DNA of 64,000 nt from Simmondsia chinensis (GCA_018398585.1 JAGTTD010000010.1:2249501-2313500); one strand, 5' to 3'; counted from the stretch's first letter, positions 32,345 through 45,510 are shown. The notes: generated by a model from the sequence alone, not told the origin. Made by a program: numbers and translations.

Positions 32345-32615
32345 GGTTATTTACTCCTAAGTCCATATACTTTTAATTGTGCTCATTTGGTTACTACACG
32401 ATTTGTATTGTATAAATTTGGTCATTAAAGTAAAATTTATGTTAAGCTGTTATATGAAATTTTTAATAGTTCGACCATGAGTTTGATTAAATTGAGTCAA
32501 CACGTGAATTTGTATTGTGGTACTTGCATCTAAATTGTTTGTACCGTTAAAAATTACGTCAATAACTTAACTTGAATTTGACAAAAGAACTAAATTGACC
32601 TAATATAAATTATAG
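32345..32615. mobile_element. MITE, family C (TTATTTACTCCTAAGTCC), degraded
   Basis: The left arm GGGTTATTTACTCCTAAGTC with CTTTTAATTGTG matches the elements at 34290-34680, 51131-51512 and 53985-54285. The right arm is incomplete. Confidence 0.5.
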
Positions 32616-33095
32616 AGTGACCTACCATCAGCTAGTATTGTGGTTAAAATCGATTCTTTATCCATGGCCCACCTCAATGTCCCCTGAAGCAAGGAGTACG
32701 GCCGCGTGAACCCGAAATTTTTGAGATTGTTGTGGTTTTAAAGTATCAGCTGTAAATATTAATAAATTTTGCGATTAAAATTTTTATAATTTGTTGCTTA
32801 TATAGGACACTATTTGAAATTTTTGTTTTGGGTCTCAAAAATGTCAGGGTAGATGGCCTCAGATAGGGCACGATGGAGGGCTAGCATAAGGATAGCGGAG
32901 ATGGCAGAGTAGATTAGTGCAGGGAGGGACTGGTAGTTTAAGATCCTTAGGTAGGCATAACCTCAGATGAAGCACTTATAGGCTAGTTTAGTCTTTGATC
33001 ATGCTTCTTCCTCTTCTTCTTCTTCTTCTTCTCCTTCTTCTTTTTCCTCAAAACTCATTGGTAATTAATTGGTGGTTTATTTGCAGGCACTCAAT
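32616..33095. other. Gene-free stretch with a CTT repeat
   Basis: A (CTT)n microsatellite lies at about 33002-33045. Nothing else is recognised. Confidence 0.4.
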
Positions 33096-33236
33096 TACTT
33101 CAGGTTGGGGGTCCTCGGAAACAGCCTCCTTTTCACCCGGAAGGAGTAAGGTTGCGTACATCACCCCTCCCAGACCCTGCTTTCTGCGGGAGCCGCGAGG
33201 CACAGGGACTGTTGTTGTTGTTATTGTTGTTGGTCT
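33096..33236 (+). mobile_element. Angio-domain SINE, (GTT)n tail, no 5S head
   Basis: The sequence CAGGTTGGGGGTCCTCGGAA, ACAGCCTCCTTTTCACCC, AAGGTTGCGTACATCACCCC and AGACCCTGCTTTCTGCGGGA ends GTTGTTGTTGTTATTGTTGT. Upstream of GGTTGGGGG no 5S or tRNA head is seen. Confidence 0.8.
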
Positions 33237-33302
33237 CAAAAATGTCAAGATTGGCCATGCGATTAAAAGTAACATAATAAGAAAAGTACAAAAAGCCTAT
33301 TA

Positions 33303-33462
33303 TGGGGGTATCTCAGTTGGTGAGGTTTCCTGCCTATGAGGTCATCACCGAGGGGTTAGGAGTTCGATTCTCGTTGAGGATATACTCATGACTTACTTGC
33401 TCATGGGGTTTATGGGCTGTTCTCATGAGCCGAGGTTGGTTGGGGCAACCCAATCCTTTATT
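33303..33462 (+). mobile_element. tRNA-derived SINE
   Basis: A box-A-like TATCTCAGTTGGTGAGG and, about 35 bp on, a box-B-like GGAGTTCGATTCTCG form a tRNA-type pol III head. A non-coding body with TCATGGGGTTTATGGG follows, ending near CCTTTATTACT. It lies about 190 bp upstream of the LRR gene. Confidence 0.6.
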
Positions 33463-33647
33463 ACTAAAAAGAAAAGTACATAAATTTTTAATGCAAATAA
33501 CATACAAACAAAAACTTTTAACATTTATAACTATTTAGTTTATTTTATTATATTTTTTTAAAAATAAAGTCCCCCTATATATATTTTGATAAATGCAACT
33601 CCAATACGCAAAAATTTCTAAGTAGAAACCAAACCCCCCCAAAAAAA

Positions 33648-36600
33648 ATGAAAAAAACTCCAATTTTTTCATCATTTTCATTTCCCACATTAATTATTTT
33701 CCTACTTTCCATCTCCCCATTTCAATCAATCTCCCCAAGCGAAACCCTGGAAATCGGCATCGGCGGCGGCGGCTTTACAATCGGCGGCAGCCCTCCTCCG
33801 GCGGAAAACAACTGTCCACCGCCACCGCCGCGGGCATCGCAATACGAAAGCGAGCGAATTGCCCTAATTGCGCCGATCATCAAGAAATTCAAAACAAAAG
33901 TCACATGTGATCCAAAAGGGATACTCAATTCATGGAAGGGAAACGATATCTGTAACTATCAAGGGCTGAATTGCGCGATGAATCCGAAGTACAAGCAAAA
34001 AGCATTGGCGGGGATTCAGTTCAACGGGGCGGGTTTTGCCGGGCCGGATCTATGCTTAGATGGGTTCTTGGATAAGCTTCCGGATCTTTCCATTTTTCAT
34101 GCGAATTCGAATAATTTTACTGGGGTTATTCCTGCTGGGATTGCGGAGTTGCCATATTTGTTCGAGCTTGATTTTAGTAACAACAAACACTCAGGTAAAT
34201 TGTGTTTGGTAGAGAGAGAGAGAGAGAGAGAGAAAGTGTCGGTGCCTGAAAAAACATCAAAAGAAAAAAAAAGTATTTATACTAAAAGTCACCGTACTTT
34301 ATTTAATGTGTGTTAATTTGATCCTTATATTTTTAATTATGTCAATTTAGTTACTGTATAATTTAAAATGTGTTAATCTTATACTTAGAAAAAAATTATG
34401 TTACGTTTTTAATAAAAATTTTAATGGTTCGGTGATGGATTGGGTTAAATTGAGCAAGCAGATGAATATATGATAAGCTACTTGCATCTAATATAATTTC
34501 ACAGTTCAAAATTACGTCAATAACATAACTTAAATTTGATCAAAAGACTAAATTGACACATTTTGAATTATTCAAGGACTAAAGTGATAAAATTAAAAGT
34601 ATAAAGACCAAATTGACACAATAGAAAAAGCCTATGGACCATTGATATAAATAACCCAAAAAAATATTTTTGAAATTAAAAGTAAAAGAAAATTATTTTT
34701 TAAAATGACATGCGTACAAGAGTGGGTACGTAGGGCACGATTTTCAATACATATATGGACATGCATTCATATTACCACGTTTTAATATATATAATAGGGT
34801 ATCACAAGATTTAAGAGTTTTATTATTTAGGTATTATTCTTTAAAAATTTGATAGATTTTAATTAAAAATGCTCAACTCAAATATGATTTCAACAATATA
34901 TAAATATATTCATTAAAAGTTGATTATTTTTTACAAACACTGTAGATGTGACATATAATTTTAATAATATATATAGGTAGTTTATATCCTAATTCAGTGA
35001 ACTTTGTATCTTAATTCATTAAATTTCTACTTAGAACATTGATGTATCGTACATATATATTTTTTTTATAATCACGCATTACATTAGCATATTTTACATA
35101 AAATTGATTTAATTCTTAAAAAAAAACATATTAAATTTCAATATATGGTACCTAACTTTAAAAAAATTCAAACTTTAAGGTACCTAATTATGTATTAAAA
35201 TATGAAGGTACCTAAGAGATAAATAGTCGAAGCTCAAAGCATCTGAGTGCTACTTTCCCTCATCTTAATTATAATAAATAAATTAAATTAGTTATTAAAT
35301 ATTTAAATAAAATTACTTACATTCAAATTTAATTTAGTATTTAGTAAATAATTTAATTTATTTATTATAATTATAAAATATTATAAATTTAAAAAACGCA
35401 TATATTGAAACCAGTGCACTAAAACCTTTTTTTTTTAAAAGAAAGTTGAAACGAAAACAAAACAAGTGTCACATGATAAGAGTGATGTCGTTTGCTCAAA
35501 TTCTGGAAATATTTTTCTTGTTGGTGTTATTTCGGAGATTGGCTAAGAGAAACAAGTATAGTTCTAATATTAATTGAAAATTTATCGCTAATGCTTTGTT
35601 TGACAATTGAGTAAAGGAATAAAGTGGAATGAAAAGGAAGGAATAACGAGAGTAAAGACGGGAATGATAAGAAATTATCTATTCTTGTTTGGATATGCTT
35701 AATAGCAAGGGGAAGGAAATGAGAGGTAAATGGTTTATCTTGTTTGGTAATTTGCTAAAGAATAATGACAAAGAAATTATACTTAGAGGAAATTATCACT
35801 TAGGTATACCGAGGTATAAGTATTTATATCTAGTTACTCTGACACTTCAATATATACAATGGGGTATCCTCATATTTAAATATGTTATTACTTAGGTACT
35901 CTGTGTCATAATTTGATTATTTTTGTAAGAATATGACAATTTTTTTACAAAAAATATTAGTGTAATATATAATTATTATAATACATTTAAGTAATGCCAA
36001 TGTTTTGTAAAAAAATTAGTGAATTACCATAAAATATTCACCGAATATTAATGTAAACTACGTAAATTTTGCAGAGATTATGTGTAATGTTACCATTTTA
36101 TGGAAAAAATTCAACAAATTCTAATGAAAATTCAGATATATTATCAGAATCGTGTTTAATTTAAGCATTTTCCAATGAAAATTAATCGAATTTTGACAAA
36201 AGCGTACCTGATTGATAAATTTTAAAATTTTAGCTAAGTAATGATTAAACCTTACGGTACTCCATTATATAATGGAAGTGGTAAATGATCAAAGTTCAAG
36301 GTACTTCAATATAAGTCCTTAGTTAAAATAATAGTAAAATTATGGATAAAATTATAGATTAGTAACATGAGATTTAGTGTATTAATTTTCTAGTCTACAA
36401 ACTTTATAAAATAATTTTTTTAGTTCAAAAACTTACTTGTATTTAATAAATTAGTCCAAACAACTATAGAAAAGAATAGAAACAGGGCCAGCTTTACACT
36501 CTATTCCCTTTGCCCCATGCCAAGGGCAAAGTGAATAAGGTTAAAAGGATAATGGGGCTATACAAGTTTGTCTAATAAGAACAATCTTACTACCTCTCCT

Positions 36601-38121
36601 TACTCCGTTACTAATCGACAAAACATGGATTACGTTTTATTTGACAACCGAGTAAAACAGAACAAAGAGAGATAAAAAGGACAGTGCAAAGAGGAATAAA
36701 GTGAAGATAAAAAGGGATAAATGAGTTATCTTATTTAAAAGTAAAAATGTCTCAAATCGGGTACAAAGCGTTATATAATTAAACAAAGATAAAACTTTAC
36801 CCTCCCACCCAAATTCAATTAGATAAAAATGGGGGATAAGAATCATGAAATTTAAGCAATTTTATCTAAGTATTTTTCACATTTTATTATATATTATGAA
36901 GTATTATAAGTTTAAAAAATTTATCATTTAAGTATTCTAAATTTATAAATTCTATCATTATATACTATCTACAAAAATTAAACAGATTTTCATGGTTCTA
37001 GGTATCTCTATTTAACTACGATGCCGAAAAATATTGATATGCCACACAATTTGTGCGTTATATTCCATCAGAACCTGATGATTTTTTTTTGCCCAATATT
37101 TTTTTTTTTGTTAGAAAACTAACATAATTCGTATATGTTAATCATAAATCACATTACTATTTTTTGATAAAAATTGTCGAATTTTGACAAAAATTCAATG
37201 GATTCTAGTACAAGGTGACCAAGTGAAAAATTTTCAAACATCAGTGCACTTTATTGTATATACTAAAATGTCTAGATCTCAAGTAAGAGATACTCAAATC
37301 TCAAGACACATATTGAATCCCATTTAATTCTGGTACCGTACTTTGCAGGTGATTTCCCGAACGCGGTCCTACGGGCGACCCAACTCACCTTCCTAGACCT
37401 CCGATTCAACCAGTTCTCGGGTCGCGTCCCGCCCGAAGTCTTCTTGCTCCGAGTAGATGCATTCTTCGTCAACAACAACAATTTCGTTCAAACTATCCCA
37501 TCTAACTTAGGCCAAATCCCCTCTCTTTTTCTCAGTTTTGCAAACAACAAATTCACAGGCCAAATCCCAACTTCTATCAAATTTGCTCAGAAAAATCTCC
37601 TTGAAATCCTCTTTTTAAACAACCAATTATCTGGATGTTTACCGTATGAAATCGGCTACTTAAAAAACGCTCGAGTTTTCGACGTACAAAAGAATTACCT
37701 AACCGGGCCAATACCCTATTCGTTCGGTTGTTTAGAGAGTACTCGGTTGTTAATTCTAGCTCAAAATGAGTTCTACGGGGAAGTCCCCGAAGTGGTGTGT
37801 AAGTTGCCTAGGTTGAGCAACCTAACATTGACCGATAATTACTTCTCCTGGGTCGGGCCTGCATGTAGGCGGTTGATTGAAAAAAGGGTTCTCGATGTGA
37901 GAGGGAACTGTATAGTGGGCCTTCCGGCCCAAAAGTCGGCCGCCCAATGTCATGAGTTCTTTGCAAAGCCCAAATATTGCCCTGAGTTGAAATGGGCTAA
38001 GTATATGCCTTGCAAAGAGAATTGGTATTTGAAAGAGGAGAGTGGATTGGATGAGGTGATGGGTCATGGTGAGTTTGATGCACCCCCACTTACTTATGGT
38101 GCACTTAGTCCTAGTCATTAG
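33648..38121 (+). CDS. Leucine-rich-repeat protein, At4g06744-like (two exons)
   Basis: Exon 1 is 33648-34194, exon 2 is 37349-38121; the intron is 3,154 bp with GT and AG ends and phase 1, giving 439 residues. Residues 1-28 are a signal peptide (TLIIFLLSISPF core), so the protein is probably exported to the cell wall or apoplast. A Gly-rich then Pro-rich stretch (37-61) precedes an LRRNT-like region with WKGNDICNYQGLNC (about 95-109). About nine to ten LRRs of the LxxLxFxxNxFxGxIP type follow, then a Cys-containing C-terminus. This is the layout of the plant At4g06744-like family, related to LRR-extensins but without the Ser-Pro repeats. NNKHSG at the exon junction has His where Phe is usual. 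Both exons are open and in frame. Its specific function is not known to me. Confidence 0.88.
34195..37348 (+). other. 3.15-kb intron of the LRR gene, packed with repeats
   Basis: It contains an (AG)n tract just after the donor (34211-34234), a family C MITE (34290-34680), at least three stretches of the GTACCTAAGTGATAA family (34785-35235, 35795-36300, 36860-37290) and a family B fragment (36355-36475). No open frame looks like an additional exon. Confidence 0.7.
34290..34680. mobile_element. MITE, family C, inside the LRR intron
   Basis: The left arm GATCCTTATATTTTTAATTA with ATGTCAATTTAGTTAC is inverted on the right as AAATTGACACAATAG and ATATAAATAACCC. The middle carries GGTTCGGTGATGGATTGGGT and AAATTACGTCAATAACATAA, shared with 51131-51512. 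Confidence 0.65.
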
Positions 38122-38360
38122 GGTCTGGTTGCCGATCTCCGGTTTGGCCCGATGGTTGGGCTGGCAGTTAGTTGATCCCGGGATGCGGGTCGAACTTGGC
38201 ATCTCCTCTCCACCAGGCTTTACCGAAGCGTAGAAGAAGAAAAGTTAGGTTTCATTTTGTTATTGTGGAATAAAAGAGGTTATTGTTATTGTTGGGGCAG
38301 TAGTTGTTACTGTTAAAGCGATGATATGGCTTATAGTGAATAAAAGCCACAAGATTTCAT
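38122..38360 (+). other. LRR gene 3' region with a tRNA-like insert
   Basis: Soon after the stop, GGCCCGATGGTTGGGCTGG and GCGGGTCGAACTTGGC resemble box A and box B of a tRNA-derived SINE head. Possible poly(A) signals AATAAAA occur at about 38270 and 38340. The transcript end cannot be fixed. Confidence 0.4.
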
Positions 38361-38960
38361 AAAGTTGCTCTGACATTAACAATTCTGCCCTTTTAATGAC
38401 ATTACCCGTAAAATATTGAATATATCATTTGGGCTTGGTTGATATTGCTTTATGCTTGTAGGTTTTTCCTCTTTAAGAGTTAAAATGAGGTTTTGAAAAT
38501 GAATTTTCTTATTTATGGTTTACAGAATGCCAAGACTCAAACGAGAAAAAATGTTTTTAAAACTTGACTTTTGGTTTCTCGGAAAACAAAATTGCAGACA
38601 TAATACAATACCAAATAAGCCCTTAATTTAAGTAATATTAAGTTTGATGATTTATCATTTAGGAATATTGACATTTCAGTATATATAACGAGATATTTAA
38701 GAGTGTAAAGCTTTATCATCTCGGTATTTTATAAGTTAATCAGGTGAATGTTTGTTAGAGTCTGATGAAGTTTAGCTGGAAGTTGCTAATGTGGTTTCCA
38801 TGTTAGTATTTTTAGGTAAAAACCTGTCAAATTTAACAAAAGCCTATTGTCGAAAGAAATGTACGTACCATGTGAAGTATAAAGATGGGACTTCTTCATT
38901 GAGAACGTATTCGTTTTTAACGTTTTGTATATCTTTTATGTTTCAAACTATTTCTTCTGT

Positions 38961-38991
<31 letters not shown>

Positions 38992-40109
38992 GTGGGCACT
39001 TCCGCTACTGTGTAATACAATATAAGGGTTGGGATGCAAGATACATGCATAAGCTTTTTTGTTATCGTCTTTTATTTATAGTTTTGGCTTTTAAGAAACC
39101 GAAACTCATGTTCTGGGGAAAATGTTTTCCTGCTTTTGGTTTTTTATTTTTAATTTTCAATAAGATCATCAAACTGATAACAAAACACTAAAAGCACAAA
39201 AAAAAATTCATTTTCAAACCTAATTTTTAGTTTCTCAAAAAAGTAAAAACCACAAATAAAAAAATAATACCCAAAAACTCATAAGAGTCATCTCAAGCCC
39301 AACCGGGATTACGTGCATGCCCTACTAATCTTATACGTTTGTCTTAATTGTGCTACTAATTTTAGTATCTGACTTATACGTAAAGTCTTTAACTGATTCA
39401 ATCTTTCAGAAACTTGCCCAATGTCAGCTCATTTTGTTATGTGACTAGAGTCTGACCTCGGTAAAACTTTGGCTCATAGGCCTATAACCCTAAATGAGCC
39501 TTAAATGAATCGAATTGAATCTGAATGAAATCCATCAAGCTTAAATGAGTTAAACTCAGCTTCAAACTCGTTAAGTTAGCATGACGTTCAATTGCGTTTA
39601 GTTGCACCCATTTGGAGCTAAAAGTTACCGAGCTTGATTTCTCTAATCATGGCAATTTTCATGCACAATAGAATATTATCGAGCCAAGTTTTAAATCAAA
39701 CAAGCTTAAACACCACTTGTTTTGATGGAGAACCATTTTTTGTTTCAATTTTACTGAAGTCGGGTGACATTTTATTGGAACTTCAATACATTTTTTGTTA
39801 AAAAAAAATACTAATACGGCAGATATTATAGAAATCATGTAACACGTTAGTAATTTCAATCTAAAATTCACTACATTCTAGCAAAATTTTAGCTAATTCC
39901 ACAGTAGGGGACATTAAATTTACCTAGTTCTACGTGTTTAATAGAATGATTTTTTATTTTATAGTTAAATAAAAACGAAAAATTAAAGTAAGATGACAGT
40001 TATTATTTAAGTATATGTAGTATGAGCATTTATCATTCATATATTTTTTGATAATTAAGCATTATCAAAAGGCAACCAAAGCCGGGATGGAGGAAAGAGA
40101 ATTCTTTTT
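38361..40109. other. Gene-free stretch with a poly(A) tract
   Basis: A run of about 27 A at 38966-38992 follows 200 bp of ordinary sequence and may mark the tail of a retroposed copy, but no target duplication is evident. 38630-38740 belongs to the GTACCTAAGTGATAA family. 39440-39660 contains degraded GAGCTTAAATGAG-type repeats. Confidence 0.4.
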
Positions 40110-40440
40110 ACATTGATAATGCTTTGGCGGAGGAGGATGTCGGATTCGAACCCATGTTCCAAGATTGACCAATTGCCACTCCAACCATTAAGACAAACCG
40201 AGGATAGGCTGGAGGGAAGAGATATGTTAGTATGATTAATATTTGCTTGAATGAATAACTACAAGAAGAATCCCCCCTTATTGGCAAGAGGCAAGTAAGG
40301 AGATCGGATATTACTTGAGGCCAAAAAGTCAGGAGTTTGATTCCCTCTTGAAACCTCTCCTCGAGAAATCGCTTACTTAACTGGCTCCTATGATATATGA
40401 TCACTGCATGGGCCGGGGTTTACTGAGTAACGGGTTCCTC
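40110..40440. mobile_element. Two tRNA-like SINE fragments, head to tail
   Basis: On the minus strand of 40115-40205, GGTTGGAGTGGCA and GGGTTCGAATCCG act as box A and box B. On the plus strand, 40270-40440 has GAGTTTGATTCCC as box B and a body with TGGGCCGGGGTTTACTGAGT. Both look like degraded tRNA-derived SINEs, not tRNA genes: the rest of the cloverleaf does not fold. Confidence 0.45.
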
Positions 40441-43400
40441 GTTTGCAAATCACATACAAAGTTAGATGGGCCAAAGGAAAAATAAACTAGAATGGGCCCA
40501 AGACAAACTTTAAAAACCCAAGTAGCAATGATACAGCCCAGAAGCAAAACTACACTGCTAATTTATTTATAATAAAAAAAGGGCTAAGTTATTCAATAAA
40601 TTAATAATTGTTAGAAAAAAAAAATCACACAATCAAGCATAATGGAATCGTAAAATATCAAAATAAAAAAAAATCAACACAATAATTTATGTGAAAACTA
40701 GAGGGAAAAACAATAGGATCCGAATGGTTGTCTCATCCGCTATGATATTTAAGATTACAATCTCTAATTGAAACTTCAAACCCATATCAGAAATTTCTAA
40801 CCAAATGTGACTATTGCATGGTAAGCCACCAGTCCTTCTCAATATAGCTATTATACGATGAGCCACTAACCCTCCTCGACGTAGGGTATTGTATAGCGAG
40901 CCACCAACTTTCTTTAGTATAGCTTTTAGACGGCTCAAATTGCAAACCCTTAGTTAAAAGCACCCCAAAACGACTCTCTCCTTATATTCGGATGAACAAC
41001 ACTCAGAAAAGCCTAGAAACATTCTCAAACAGACCAATCTCACTCTGTCCACTACCCGAGTGCCCCAATCACTGAAGTATGTAAATGGAGGCAAGTGGTG
41101 CAAATAATATGACGAATGCAATGTTATTTTTCTCAATCCGATAACTAGTGTTCTCTATGCAACTCGTCCTTTTTTTTTATTATTAATTGACATACAATCT
41201 TATAGTTTTCATGTCATTTTTAATTTACAGTTTTTGACATTAGAAAACTAAAAATATTATCTCAAAGTTTTTTTTTTTTAGATTTGAGTTTTTTATTTTA
41301 ATTTATATTTTTTTATGACAAAAATAAAAATAAGAAATAAAAAAATTCAAAAGTTTTGTTTTCAAAATATAATTTTTTGAAAATTTTTGAAAAAACAAAA
41401 AATTTCAAACTGCAAATGATATCAAATATACCTTCAATTTTCGTAGTGAAGGGGTGAGAGTCAAAACAACAGACAATCACTAACTGACCATATATATGAC
41501 CAGCATTAGAACTAAACCATTTGGTACACCTTTAATGATAATCATTACAGTTGAGCATGGATCGGGCATCCGACCGAAAATAATGCATCTCGAGCCGGGT
41601 ACCCAAAATATTAAAATGACAAAAACAATTACTAGTAATGTCATCTAAAAAGTTGGGACACCCATATCAATCGGGTATCTTAACAGATTGTGTTGGATTC
41701 AAAAGGTCGGGTACCTGTCTATTTAATTGACATTACTTACCAAATTAATTTTATAAAAAAACGTAAACTATCTACTAATATATAACAAATTCATACGTAA
41801 ATCAGAAATACAAAATTAAATATTATTATAAATCTAGTATAACCACATCCCACCTTGAGTGATTGATTTAAAAATTAAAAAAATTAACATGCTTTGATAC
41901 TCACAAACTAAAAACCTGAAAGTTTAACATTGACTCAAGTCAAAATAAAGTAAAAGTAAAAGTGATCGATAAAGGTCCAAGAATAGTTTTATACTCTAAC
42001 ATGCTTTCCCACACAAATGCTAATTGAGCTTGAAGTATGGATATTGCACAGACCCATCTTATATCTTAGGCTTAAATTATGTTAATATTAAAAGTGGGGC
42101 TGTTGGGATTCGAACTCATAACCTCTTAATCAATAAGTATATGTTTTCATGTTAAGAAATCAATTATCCCAAAAGACTAAATTAATGGATAAACGATCAA
42201 GAATGACTTTATACTCTAACAAAGTGAAAGGGAATTAAACATTAGGTTTCATATCTATACCCACTTGATGCTCGACTATGACTGGGTCGGGTACCTAATT
42301 TTTTGAATCGGGTACAGTATAGTGAGCCAACTTTTTTTTGAATTTAGAAGAATAAATATTATTATTATATAGTATATATGTTAAATTTTTATTAGACCTT
42401 TAAGTCCGACACGAAGTTAGCATTTATGAGATCTAAATATAAGCCTAATAGATTATTTGACCTAATGCCAATGGTCTCTTTTATCTCATAACTCTAATCT
42501 GAGATTCAACTAAACTCACATGTGGAGCCCTTAACACAGGAAGCATTACGAGAAAGAAGAGGTCAAAACATAAATAGAGTAGGTTACTTCACTTAAACCA
42601 ATTAATTTTAAGATAGAAACTTACTTGGATTTATACATAAATATCCTATATTTCAATTCTGTGGGTCTGGCCTAAATATATAAATTAAAATGTGTACGGT
42701 CCTTCGCTTTATGATTTGCCGACCGACATATCGCTAAATTACAACACTTTACCATTCACGTGAGTCACGTGACTAAAGCGTGCAGTTAGCAGATAACTTT
42801 GTGTGCGTATGTGTGTGTTTTTTTTTTTTTTTGACAAAAATTTCTGAAGGCGCTCTATGGAAGACGCGTTTAGTATAAGAATTTCACATTGAAGTTGTGA
42901 GAGTGAAGAGATCAATTTTATAAGTCTAAGGATGAAACTTCATTTGGGCTTACATATGAATCTCGTATATTCTAACTATGTGAGTTGGGCCTAAAAGGTA
43001 TGGTAAAATTTGACAATGAATGTAAATAAACTGAGTTTTTGGTAAACTCTTCGTATTCGAGACAGATGAAAATTCTTTTGTATATGATTTTGGGAGTTGA
43101 TAAGTTTAACAGGGAAAGATTGAGCAAATTGGTTAACCTTAGTCAGTTGAATTAGAACACGGGCGCGATAGGCCCATTGATGGCATGTGCAGAACTTATT
43201 TATTGCTCGAATATTAACTTAGCCAACTGAATTAGAACACGGGTGCAATAGGGTCAATGATGGGGTGTGCAAAACTTGATATTTGAGCTCGACGTAGCTA
43301 TTAGCCGAATATTGAGCATGCTACTAATTTTTTCAAACTGAGTTTCAAAAAGGGTTTAGAGGATCGTGAAGGACTCAATTCAAACTCGAGAACGATAAGA

Positions 43401-44435
43401 CTTATCTAGCTCATATTCAAACAAACCAAAACTTAACACGACTGACTAACACCCTCCAAGGTAACAAATTGTAGCGAGGAGAACACGAATCAACCAATAT
43501 ATATATTATGAAAATTATTAGATTTATTTTTGCATGAAATTTGAAAGAAATTAAGATGAACTTGGTTCTTATTAGTAAGAAAATAATCATGAATGTGCCC
43601 ACAAAAATGATCATACATGAAGATGAATTTGCGTACTGCAGATAACAGGCTTTGAACTCGAGATTTAGCCAAAAAGACCTCATACATTTTAGAGCCAAAG
43701 CCCAAAATAATACTAAAATAAAAAATATTTCTAAAACTAGCTTTCAAAGAAAAATATTTCTCCAAATGACATTCACATCATCATTTGACTTTTTTTTATA
43801 TTTTTATTTTCTTTACTTTCTTAGTTTATTTTCAGTACATTTATAATACTTTCTTAATCATGAGAAATAAATTAAATTAAATTATTTATTAAATATTTAG
43901 ATTAAATATGTATATAAATAATCTTATTTAAAATATAATATATTATTTTATTTATTTATTTATTATAATACATAAAATATTATAAATTTAAAAAATTATA
44001 AATGTATTACAAAAATAAAAAAGTAAAAAAAATAAATGATAACATGAATGCCATTTTGGAAAATAATTTTCTTAAAAAGCTAGTTTCAAAAATATTTTTT
44101 TTATTTTTGTGTTATTTTAAATAATGGCTCTACATTTTAATCACCAAGTAAACTCAAGAGGTCAACTTGGAAGTAGATTGCTTGTATAGTCTTCATCATT
44201 TGTAATTATAACTAACTTTAACAGCTCTAGTATACTAATTTTTTTCCCAATAATTAACGACAAAGTCGAAATATATCTAATATTCTGATTTGACGGTAAC
44301 TAATCTGATTCTCATGCATTTTTTGAAGAGAATAAGATCACAAGAAAAAAAAAATTTGTATTTGTTATTTCACCATTTAAAATTATATCAAATATATTAA
44401 ATGTTTAAAATTAGTTGAAAATAAAATTAGTTGCA
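40441..44435. other. Gene-free stretch (about 4 kb)
   Basis: No gene is supported. 42050-42240 contains GGGATTCGAACTCATAACCT and repeated TTTATACTCTAACA, typical of old LTR fragments. 43141-43275 has two imperfect copies of TTGAATTAGAACACGGG 80 bp apart. The rest is AT-rich. Confidence 0.4.
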
Positions 44436-44723
44436 TCTTCTATATATTGTTGCCAAGTACTTTCACCTTCAAAAGTCTCTAAACCTCAATCAAAGCAGTT
44501 CTAAGGGGGGTTAACAAAAGCCTTAAACTCTAATCTAAACAATTCTAAAGTGCATAATATTGTATCTTTTATAAATCAAAGAAAAAAAAAAGGAAATTCC
44601 AGTTTTTATTTCGTCATTTTATAAAGTATATAATATTGTATCTTTTATAAATCTAATATAATAATATATAAATTATATTTAAAAATATGAATATCCTTCG
44701 TGTATTACACGGGATAACACTAG
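44436..44723 (+). mobile_element. Small non-autonomous Helitron
   Basis: It starts TCTTCTATATATTG after an A and ends CTAG before a T, the A-to-T placement expected of Helitrons. A short hairpin CGTGTATTACACG stands about 10 bp before the CTAG end. It is 288 bp, has no Rep/helicase, and shows no target duplication. A related sequence is at 10037-10190. Confidence 0.65.
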
Positions 44724-45295
44724 TGAGTTTATAACAGGAAAGAGACGAACAGCAGTTCCACTGAAGCTTCCTCGTCCTCAACACGCCCACTTCATAATTC
44801 TAAAATTTAGATATTAATTTAAAATATGTATGTATTTTTTATCAAAATTTGATATTTTATCCAAGAAGTACTGACATAACACATCGTTTAGTAATATTAA
44901 ATATCTTGCATCATTGATGTTTTGTTCAAAATAATAACATAGCTCACTACATCGTAATTATATACCATATCATATTTTTTAACGAAAATCGAATGGATTC
45001 TAACCAAAATTCATCATACTTAGATATCTTGATGCTAAAACTTTGAAATCTTAATGTACTTCATTCTATATTAAAACTTCGAAATATCTTAATGATAAAT
45101 ATTTATGTTCAAGGTGGCTCGTATCACTACAACAAAAAAGGGCAATTATCGGCGCATAATTAGGCGTTTATACAAACGTCGAGAAATCTCGGCGTTCAAA
45201 TGCGTCGAGACAAAGCGTCGAAAATTCTCGGTGATTTTAAACGACGCAAAAAATATTATAAGCGCCGAGATTCTCGCCGGGTATATATACCCCGA

Positions 45296-45510
45296 ACAAA
45301 CCCTAACCCTCATTTCTCGCGCTCTCACCATCGTCTCTCACCCTCACCTCCCGCAAACCCTAACCCTCGTCTCTCACCCTCACCCTCGCAAAGCACGTTC
45401 GTCTCTCACCCTCACCACCCGATTTCCAACAGCGTCGCCTCTCACCGTCACCGCCGGCGTTCTCCTCTCACCGTCGCCGCCAGCGTTCGTCTCTCACCCT
45501 CACCTTCCGA
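45296..45510 (+). repeat. Minisatellite of CGTCTCTCACCCTCACC units
   Basis: About seven imperfect 17- to 35-bp units containing CTCTCACCCTCAC or CTCTCACCGTCAC lie in the leader of CACTA element 2. They create spurious open frames. Confidence 0.7.

Noticed and set aside
33648..38121. LRR-extensin (LRX/PEX) gene
   Set aside because: The protein stops soon after the Cys-rich cap; no Ser-Pro extensin repeats follow.
38966..38992. Poly(A) as proof of a processed pseudogene
   Set aside because: No coding homology upstream and no target duplication found.
40115..40205. tRNA gene on the minus strand
   Set aside because: Box B is good but the acceptor stem and anticodon arm do not form; more likely a SINE head.
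42050..42240. Solo LTR
   Set aside because: Suggestive words only; no borders or duplication could be fixed.
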